A DNA stretch of 23,764 bases from an uncultured Collinsella sp. Its GTDB lineage: Bacteria; Actinomycetota; Coriobacteriia; Coriobacteriales; Coriobacteriaceae. The stretch is from the NCBI GenBank assembly GCA_902494035.1, contig CABURV010000029.1:1-23764 (forward strand). Reading direction: 5' to 3'. This document shows, piece by piece, positions 15,669 to 20,818 of this stretch (position 1 is the first letter of the stretch; every line of letters starts with the position of its first letter). The notes under the pieces were generated by a model, which had not been told where the DNA came from, ran no database searches, and worked only from the letters and a program-made list of their open reading frames with translations. The position numbers and the translations under genes are program-made.

Positions 15669-15702
15669 ACGGGGCGGGTTTTGTGTCCGCCCCGTTCTTG
15701 TA
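15669..15702 (+). terminator. Rho-independent terminator after lysC
   Basis: ACGGGGCGG (15669-15677) and CCGCCCCGT (15687-15695) form a perfect 9-bp stem followed by TCTTGTAT. It lies 75 bases after the lysC stop and before asd, which suggests asd has its own promoter or is expressed by read-through. Confidence 0.72.
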
Positions 15703-15769
15703 TACACTGGCAACAATAATCGGCCTGCTCGTCGTGCGGGCAAAAGCCAAAACCTTTAAAGGGGGAAGC

Positions 15770-16795
15770 ATGAAACAGTACACGGTTGCTATTTTGGGCG
15801 CGACGGGAGCCGTGGGCACCCAGATGCTCGAGTGCCTCAACGAGCAGGAGTTCCCGGTTGGCAAGCTCAAGCTGCTGGCGAGCGCGCGTTCTGCGGGCAA
15901 GACCGTCGAGTTCCGCGGCGAGCAGATCGTGATTGAAGAGGCTTGCCCCGAGGCCTTTGAGGGTTGCGATATTGTGCTTGGCGCCGCCGGCGACGACATC
16001 GCAAAGGAGCTGCTGCCCGAGGCCGTCAAGCGCGGCGCCGTCGTAGTCGACAACAGCCACGCCTTCCGCATGGATCCCGAGGTGCCGCTGGTCGTGCCCG
16101 AGATCAATGCCGACGATATCAAGTGGCATCACGGCCTTATCGCCAATCCCAACTGCGCGACCATTATCGGCCTGGTTCCCACGTGGCCGCTGCACCAGCT
16201 CGCCAGCGTGAAGCGCATGATCGTCTCGACGTATCAGGCGGCTTCGGGTGCCGGCGCTCCCGGTATGGCCGAGCTCGAGGCTCAGCTGGCCGCCCTGGGC
16301 CGCGGCGAGGAGATTCCCGAGCCGCGCGCGTTTGCCGCCCAGCTGGCGAGCAACCTGATTCCGCAGATCGGCGGTGTCAAGGAGGAAGGCTTTACCTCCG
16401 AGGAGATGAAGCTGCAGAACGAGGGCCGTAAGATCATGCATCTGCCCGAGCTGCGCGTGAACTGCACCTGTGTGCGCGTGCCCGTGCTGCGTTCGCACTC
16501 CGAGAGCATTACGCTCGAGTTTGAGCGCGATATTACGGTCGAGGAGGCCCGTGCTGCGCTGGCTGCTGCTCCCGGCGTCAAACTGGTCGACGATATGGCT
16601 GCCGAGGATGCGCACGACCGCTTCCCCATGCCGATGGATACCTCCGACCAGGACTTGATTTGGGTCGGCCGCGTGCGTCGCGACATCTCGAACCCCGAGG
16701 CCGCGCGCGGTATCACCTTCTGGTGCTGCGGCGACCAAATCCGTAAGGGCGCGGCAACCAACGCCGTCCAGATCGCTAAGCTGCTCTGCGAGTAG
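15770..16795 (+). CDS. asd: Aspartate-semialdehyde dehydrogenase
   Basis: A 341-residue enzyme of the Gram-positive/archaeal-type ASADH group. The NADP-binding GATGAVGTQML is at residues 10-20, the catalytic cysteine in ANPNCATI (Cys129), the QAASGAGAPG loop follows and an RVPVLRSHSE substrate segment lies in the C-terminal half. It reduces aspartyl phosphate, the lysC product, to aspartate semialdehyde, the branch point for lysine/diaminopimelate and for homoserine. ATG 15770 follows GGGGGA at ideal spacing; the open frame upstream to 15683 covers the lysC terminator and is not coding. A structured element begins 14 bases after the stop. Confidence 0.94.
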   Translation: MKQYTVAILGATGAVGTQMLECLNEQEFPVGKLKLLASARSAGKTVEFRGEQIVIEEACPEAFEGCDIVLGAAGDDIAKELLPEAVKRGAVVVDNSHAFRMDPEVPLVVPEINADDIKWHHGLIANPNCATIIGLVPTWPLHQLASVKRMIVSTYQAASGAGAPGMAELEAQLAALGRGEEIPEPRAFAAQLASNLIPQIGGVKEEGFTSEEMKLQNEGRKIMHLPELRVNCTCVRVPVLRSHSESITLEFERDITVEEARAALAAAPGVKLVDDMAAEDAHDRFPMPMDTSDQDLIWVGRVRRDISNPEAARGITFWCCGDQIRKGAATNAVQIAKLLCE

Positions 16796-16809
16796 TGTGA
16801 CCTGTCCGG

Positions 16810-16935
16810 CGGGGGCCGGGCTGAGCTTTCAAAACGTCCTCGACCATGTGCGGCGCCTTGCCCTGCTCCTTCGGAGCTGCGGACAAGGCGCCACACTGGT
16901 CTGCGGAGTGTTCTGAAAACTAAGCCCGGCCCCCG
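16810..16935 (+). repeat. Large palindromic element C, downstream of asd
   Basis: Outer arms 16810-16822 and 16923-16935 are a perfect 13 bp (CGGGGGCCGGGCT type). An inner GGCGCCTTG stem (16852-16860 with 16884-16892) encloses a GCTCC-TTCG-GGAGC hairpin. Between outer and inner stems the 5' side carries AAAACGTCCTCGACCATG (16831-16848) and the 3' side GGTCTGCGGAGTGTT (16898-16912). These match element A at 17 of 18 and 13 of 15 positions, although the stems differ completely. It begins 14 bases after the asd stop, in the same sense orientation as A relative to thrB. Confidence 0.75.
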
Positions 16936-17046
16936 TCTGCGGTGACGTTGTTGCGAGTGGCTTGCGATGGGGTCGTTGTTGGTTGGGGCCGCTGGGCTGA
17001 TGTGGGGGCACGTGGCCGTTGCAGGCCCTAGTCCCGGCGGCGGCCC

Positions 17047-17135
17047 CGGCGCTTTGCGCCTGCCGCCTTGGGGGACTTTGGGGCGCGGCCGGGAGCCGCG
17101 GCGCGCTGCGCCTGCTGCCTGGGGTGACTTTGGGG
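17047..17135. repeat. Two diverged 37-base direct repeats
   Basis: 17047-17083 and 17099-17135 agree at 32 of 37 positions. Both contain a GGCGC-GCGCC hairpin and end GACTTTGGGG. They lie in the GC-rich part of the gene-free region. The ORF spanning them is low in complexity and rich in Gly, Pro and Arg, and is not credible as a gene. Confidence 0.6.
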
Positions 17136-17148
17136 TTAGTGCGAATCA

Positions 17149-17326
17149 AAGGTGAATGGTTTCCCGGGAAGTGAATGACCTATTTTGGACCCTTGAAGCA
17201 TCGGCATATTTTGGTCGCCATTTCCTGCGGTTTTATTGCATGAATCCTGCTGTTTTGCAATCAAAAAATGCGAATGCTTCGGGGCTCTAGTTTTACTCGT
17301 TCACTTCCCGGAAAACCATTCACCTT
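17149..17326. repeat. Large palindromic element D, upstream of ogt
   Basis: 27-bp terminal arms (17149-17175 and 17300-17326; AAGGTGAATGGTTT then CCGGGAAGTGAA) match with one mismatch. Inside, GAAGCAT-GCAT-TTTTG-T-GC stretches on both sides also pair well, down to an apical ATTGCA/TGCAAT stem. The whole 178 bases could fold as one long hairpin. Same architecture as A and C, but without their internal-loop sequences. Confidence 0.65.
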
Positions 17327-17488
17327 CGTTTTTGCCGGACATCGTTTTGGGCGTTTTGACTCGGTATCGGTCGATATTGAGAGGGAAAACGCCCTCCCTT
17401 GGACAATCGAGTCTGTCCGAGTGTATCTGCGGGGGTTGTCTGCACAGTTCGCGGTATTATGTTTGCGAAGTTTTGAAAGGAGCCGCTG

Positions 17489-18067
17489 GTGGTCACGACG
17501 ACATTTGCTTCGCCTTTGGGCGAAATCTTGCTTGCCGCTGATGGCCGCGGTTTGACGGGGCTTTGGTTCGACGGGCAGGAGCACTTTGGCTCTACGCTGC
17601 TTCGGGAAGACTCCGAACGTGTCGCAGGCGCCGATGCGGTTTCCGGCACTGGTGGCATGTCGTCGGTAGGTCCGGCAAACGGTGCGGCATCTTCGGTGCT
17701 CGAGCGTTCATGGGCTTGGCTGAATGCTTATTTTGCGGGGCAGGAGCCTCGGTTTACGCCGCCGTTGCATATGATTGGCACGGCGTTTCAGCGTGAAGTT
17801 TGGTACGAGCTGCTTTCAATTCCGCGTGGCGAGGTCGCTACGTATGGCGAGATTGCGCTTCGTGTCGCCGCCCGCCACCGGGTTCCGGGGAATGAGGACC
17901 CTGTTGTGTCTCCTCGTGCGGTGGGGGCTGCGGTTGCGCGTAATCCCATTTCGATCATCGTGCCATGCCATCGCGTAGTTGCCGCCGATGGTTCGCTCAA
18001 CGGATATGCCGGCGGGCTTGATCGCAAGGAGTGGCTGCTTCGGCTTGAGGGCGCGTACGAGGAATAG
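17489..18067 (+). CDS. ogt: Methylated-DNA--protein-cysteine methyltransferase
   Basis: A 192-residue O6-alkylguanine-DNA alkyltransferase. The C-terminal active-site motif IIVPCHRVV carries the acceptor Cys160, and the GTAFQREVWYELLSIPRGEVATYGEIA helix-turn-helix region binds DNA. It removes alkyl groups from O6-alkylguanine in a single-turnover suicide reaction. The N-terminal domain carries a low-complexity insert at about residues 46-70 (Gly, Ala, Ser), probably a surface loop specific to this lineage. A second unusual stretch (HRVPGNEDPVV) lies between the helix-turn-helix and the active site. The start is GTG 17489 with AAAGGAG 6 bases upstream. It is convergent with the CLC gene. Confidence 0.9.
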   Translation: MVTTTFASPLGEILLAADGRGLTGLWFDGQEHFGSTLLREDSERVAGADAVSGTGGMSSVGPANGAASSVLERSWAWLNAYFAGQEPRFTPPLHMIGTAFQREVWYELLSIPRGEVATYGEIALRVAARHRVPGNEDPVVSPRAVGAAVARNPISIIVPCHRVVAADGSLNGYAGGLDRKEWLLRLEGAYEE

Positions 18068-18106
18068 TGCCCGAGCACTTTGCATAGCCAAGACGCTGTG
18101 AAAGAA

Positions 18107-18260
18107 CGGGACGCGCTTTCCGAATGGAGGCTCAGACGGAAACCACGTCCCGGAATTCCGTTTTAAAGCGGGGTGCGCTTTCCGAATGGCGTCCCAAGCG
18201 GAAACCGTTTCCCGGAATACAGCCTCAGAGTGGGGCGCCGTTTCCGGTTGAGACCACCTG
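18107..18260. repeat. Tandem 62-base repeats between ogt and the CLC gene
   Basis: GCGCTTTCC recurs at 18113 and 18175, and a diverged third unit has its TTTCC at 18241-18245. The period is exactly 62. Each full unit has TTTCCGAATGG, CGGAAACC and CCCGGAAT in the same order, so each can form a TTTCCG/CGGAAA hairpin. The two genes converge here, so the array may serve as a bidirectional terminator. About 2.4 copies; not a CRISPR array. Confidence 0.7.
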
Positions 18261-18273
18261 CTTGGACATCTAT

Positions 18274-19017
18274 CTACGCTTGCTCTTGCAGGGCGTAGAT
18301 CGACTTATCCATGTTGAACAGGTAGGCCACGACGCAGACAATAAAGAACATCGGCAGGTTGCCAATGCCGAAGACTTCGCAGCCAATAAGGATGGGTGCG
18401 AGCAGCGTATTGGTGGCGCTGTCAAAGACGGCGGCGTATCCCAGCGTGGGAAACAGCGCGCGGTATTCCATGCGTCCTGCGACCAGTACTTCGATAGCAA
18501 AGACCGTGGCGGCGAGTGGCGTTCGAAAGAGCCCGGCAAAGCCGGCAGCCATGCCAATACGCAAAAACGTGTTGCCGGGGTCTCGGAAAGGCGGGCGTCG
18601 GCCGATCCAATGTGAGATGGTGGCGCCGATCTGCACCGCTACGCCCTCGCGTTCCGCACTGCCGCCAAAGAGGTGCGTTCCCCACGCGCTCAGCATAACG
18701 AGCGGCACGAGACGCGGGGAGATGACGTCTTCGCGCCCGTGGCCTACGTCGAATACCAGGCTCATGCCCCGATCGGTGCCTTTGCCCCAGGTGCGGTAGG
18801 CAAATACGATGGCCAAGCCCATGAGGGCGAGGAAGGGAAGGAGCAGTACGATGTGCTCGTCGCGGATGGTGCCGATCGCCAGAAGCACGCGTCCAAAGAG
18901 CGCACAGACGGCGCCAACGATAATGCCGACGGGGATTCCGGCAGCACCCATGAGCACGAGACCGCTATAGGCGTTGAGCAGGCGTTTGATTCTGCTCGAT
19001 GCGCTGCTTTCTGACAT
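18274..19017 (-). CDS. CLC-type chloride channel protein, apparently internally deleted
   Basis: A 247-residue membrane protein; CLC proteins are usually over 400. The first half is intact: GIPVG and GVAVQIGATISHWIGRR (the REG motif is EREG at 122-125) and AAGFAGLFRTPLAATVFAIE at 157-176. At about residues 186-193, EYRALFPTL runs straight into GYAAVFDSATNTLLAP, which in the family belongs near the C-terminus. The central helices and the second anion-selectivity motif (GGxFxP) are missing. I infer an in-frame deletion of some 150 residues, so transport is doubtful. ATG 19017 has GGAAAG upstream; GTG 19032 is an alternative. A good promoter precedes the gene. Confidence 0.75.
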   Translation of the reverse strand: MSESSASSRIKRLLNAYSGLVLMGAAGIPVGIIVGAVCALFGRVLLAIGTIRDEHIVLLLPFLALMGLAIVFAYRTWGKGTDRGMSLVFDVGHGREDVISPRLVPLVMLSAWGTHLFGGSAEREGVAVQIGATISHWIGRRPPFRDPGNTFLRIGMAAGFAGLFRTPLAATVFAIEVLVAGRMEYRALFPTLGYAAVFDSATNTLLAPILIGCEVFGIGNLPMFFIVCVVAYLFNMDKSIYALQEQA

Positions 19018-19102
19018 TTTGCTTTCCGACACTTGCTCTCTTGATAAAAAAAGAGCTGGAGTTGCGCATCGTTGAGAGGCTTTCCAACTTTAGTAATACA
19101 AG

Positions 19103-19129
19103 ATTATAAGATGCGGTAGCCAGCGTCAA
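19103..19129 (-). promoter_or_regulatory. Promoter of the CLC gene
   Basis: On the - strand, TTGACG (19129-19124), a 15-base spacer and a perfect TATAAT (19108-19103). The spacer is short but both hexamers are strong. Transcription would begin roughly 75 bases upstream of the start codon. Confidence 0.55.
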
Positions 19130-19201
19130 GGAAACTGCCGGATGACCTTGGAGTGGCTGGTTGACTGGCCTAAAACCTGATGCGCGGGGCAGCGTTCCAC
19201 G

Positions 19202-19840
19202 CTATTCAGCACGCTTGATAGGATGACGAACCACGGTCTTAAGTTTCTCCGGTGCACATTTGCGTGGATCGGAGAGATAGATTTCGTGGTGTAAACGGGT
19301 GTCTGAGAAGTCGGGGACATAGCCCTGCTCGGCCGTGTATTCATGCATGGCGTTTACGGTTGCCGGCTCGCTGTCATAGGGTCCGGTATGCATGCATTGA
19401 ACGCAGAGACCCTCGTCAACTTTAAGCAGCTCGACGGCGGAAAAGTCCAGTTTCTTTTTGGTCGTGGCTTCCGCGACTGCCCAGTCAAAATCATCTCGGC
19501 TGACGAAATCGGGCAGGCGGATGCACGAGATAAAGTTGAAATCGTCCTTGCGTACATAATCGATGTCGCCGCTCGGGGAGTCTTGCCACCAGAAACCCTC
19601 GAGCGGCGGTACCACAAAGTCGAAATAGCCCTCGATACTCCTTGAGCCTTTCTTCGACATCTTGACGGTATAGGCGATGCCGTAAAGCAGCGGCAGGGCG
19701 TTTTGATACTCGCCACCTTCAGTATTTGGGTCGCCCTTTCCGCGAACGGCAACGTAGCTCATAGGCGGGACAGTTACGATACTCGGCTTGCTTGCAGGTT
19801 TGTAGAGCTCCTTGCATTCCTTCTTAAAGTCGAACGCCAT
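19202..19840 (-). CDS. GyrI-like small-molecule-binding domain protein
   Basis: A 212-residue protein matching, from memory, the stand-alone GyrI-like family (COG4832 type). It starts MAFDFKKECKELY, then has the strand MSYVAVRGKGDPN and a FDFVVPPLEGFWW core, and ends in CMHTGPYDSEPATVNAMHEY and HEIYLSDPRK. Members fold as a SHS2-duplication domain that binds small amphipathic or cationic molecules; the named relative, E. coli GyrI/SbmC, protects gyrase from toxins. The ATG has AAAGGCGG upstream. A perfect LexA-type palindrome lies 57 bases upstream of the start, which suggests SOS control, as known for E. coli sbmC. The true ligand is unknown. Confidence 0.8.
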   Translation of the reverse strand: MAFDFKKECKELYKPASKPSIVTVPPMSYVAVRGKGDPNTEGGEYQNALPLLYGIAYTVKMSKKGSRSIEGYFDFVVPPLEGFWWQDSPSGDIDYVRKDDFNFISCIRLPDFVSRDDFDWAVAEATTKKKLDFSAVELLKVDEGLCVQCMHTGPYDSEPATVNAMHEYTAEQGYVPDFSDTRLHHEIYLSDPRKCAPEKLKTVVRHPIKRAE

Positions 19841-19896
19841 GTTGGCCGCCTTTCTGCGTATTGGCCTGCTTAGATAACGGAATCATATCATAGAAA

Positions 19897-19910
19897 CGAA
19901 CAGCTGTTCG
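19897..19910 (-). promoter_or_regulatory. LexA-type SOS box before the GyrI-like gene
   Basis: CGAACAGCTGTTCG is a perfect 14-bp palindrome fitting the Gram-positive/actinobacterial LexA pattern CGAAC-N4-GTTCG. It lies 4 bases upstream of overlapping TATGAT hexamers (19882-19892 on -), where the -10/-35 region should be, so bound LexA would block transcription. Confidence 0.65.
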
Positions 19911-20022
19911 AATAATTTGGCTGACAGATTGAGATGCGTGCGTGGTGTTTGGCGGTCGGCCTGACCCCGTCGATGATTTCTCTGCCTTCCCGGCGCCTCA
20001 TCTATGACTGCCGTTTCCCCAT

Positions 20023-20057
20023 ATAAAACCTGCCAAAATGAACCTGTCCCTTTTTGG
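20023..20057 (+). repeat. 35-bp inverted repeat, left copy
   Basis: Identical over 35 bases to the reverse complement of 23589-23623. The two copies bracket the ABC transporter pair. This copy can form a slightly imperfect hairpin (CCTGCCAAAA with TTTTGGTCGG). No gene upstream is transcribed into it, so it is unlikely to be just a terminator. Confidence 0.8.
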
Positions 20058-20111
20058 TCGGTGCGAAATGGGTAATACTAAAGAGTTATCCGACCAGATG
20101 GGAACCGATCG

Positions 20112-20813
20112 ATGGCCTATATCGAATTCAAAGACGTCATCAAAGCATACGGCGAGGGCGATGCCCGCATTCATGCACTCGACGGCGCGAGCTTTACGGT
20201 CGAGCGTGGCGAGCTCGCCATCATTCTGGGTGCTTCGGGTGCCGGGAAGACCACGGCGCTCAATATCCTGGGCGGCATGGATACGGTAACCTCTGGCACC
20301 GTGACGGTGGACGGGCGCGACGTGAGCTCCTCCAACGAGGCGCAGCTCGTGGAATACCGCCGCGCCGACGTCGGCTTTGTTTTCCAGTTCTACAATCTGG
20401 TCCCCAACCTGACGGCGCTCGAAAACGTCGAGCTCGCAGCTCAGATCTGCCCCGATTCGCTCGATGCCGAACAGACGCTTCACCAGGTTGGTCTGGGCGA
20501 GCGCCTGGGCAATTTTCCGGCACAGCTTTCGGGCGGCGAGCAGCAGCGCGTGTCCATCGCCCGCGCACTGGCCAAGAATCCCAAGCTGCTTCTGTGCGAC
20601 GAGCCCACGGGCGCACTCGACTACAAAACCGGCAAGCAGATTTTGCAGTTGCTGCAGGACACCTGCCGCAAGCAGGGCATTACGGTCATCATTATCACTC
20701 ACAACTCCGCGCTGGCGCCCATGGCCGATCGCTTGATTCGCTTTAAGAACGGCCGCGTGGAGAGCGAGACGGTCCAGCAAAATCCCGTGCCGATCGAGAC
20801 GATCGAGTGGTAG
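20112..20813 (+). CDS. ABC transporter ATP-binding protein (MacB/LolD type)
   Basis: A 233-residue ATPase with Walker A GASGAGKTT (residues 40-48), Q-loop FQFYNLVPNLTALENVELA, signature LSGGEQQR (139-146), Walker B LLLCDEPT (159-166), D-loop GALD and switch His in ITHN. It belongs to the family that pairs with FtsX-like permeases, used for lipoprotein release, peptide or drug export, or mechanotransmission rather than solute uptake. It is followed directly by its permease. The ATG at 20112 has only a weak GGGAAC upstream. TTGGTC (20054-20059) with TACTAA (20076-20081) is a possible promoter. The substrate is not known; antimicrobial-peptide resistance or export is typical for such pairs, but no two-component system is adjacent to support this. 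Confidence 0.88.
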   Translation: MAYIEFKDVIKAYGEGDARIHALDGASFTVERGELAIILGASGAGKTTALNILGGMDTVTSGTVTVDGRDVSSSNEAQLVEYRRADVGFVFQFYNLVPNLTALENVELAAQICPDSLDAEQTLHQVGLGERLGNFPAQLSGGEQQRVSIARALAKNPKLLLCDEPTGALDYKTGKQILQLLQDTCRKQGITVIIITHNSALAPMADRLIRFKNGRVESETVQQNPVPIETIEW

Positions 20814-20818
20814 CGCCC

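Larger units (their letters stand above)
16796..17488. other. 693-base gene-free region rich in palindromes
   Basis: I see no credible gene here. From left to right it holds palindromic element C (16810-16935), a very GC-rich stretch with two diverged 37-base repeats (17047-17135) and palindromic element D (17149-17326). It then has a 9-bp inverted repeat GGGCGTTTT/AAAACGCCC (17349-17357 and 17386-17394) and a small GGACA/TGTCC hairpin (17401-17418). The ogt promoter must lie at its right end; TATTAT at 17455-17460 is a possible -10 but has no well-spaced -35. Confidence 0.7.

Noticed and set aside
16967..17155. 62-codon + frame in the gene-free region
   Set aside because: Low-complexity Gly/Pro/Arg composition from GC-rich repeats, and no ribosome binding site.
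18107..18260. CRISPR array
   Set aside because: Only about 2.4 units, similarity runs through the whole 62-base period with no unique spacers, and there are no cas genes.
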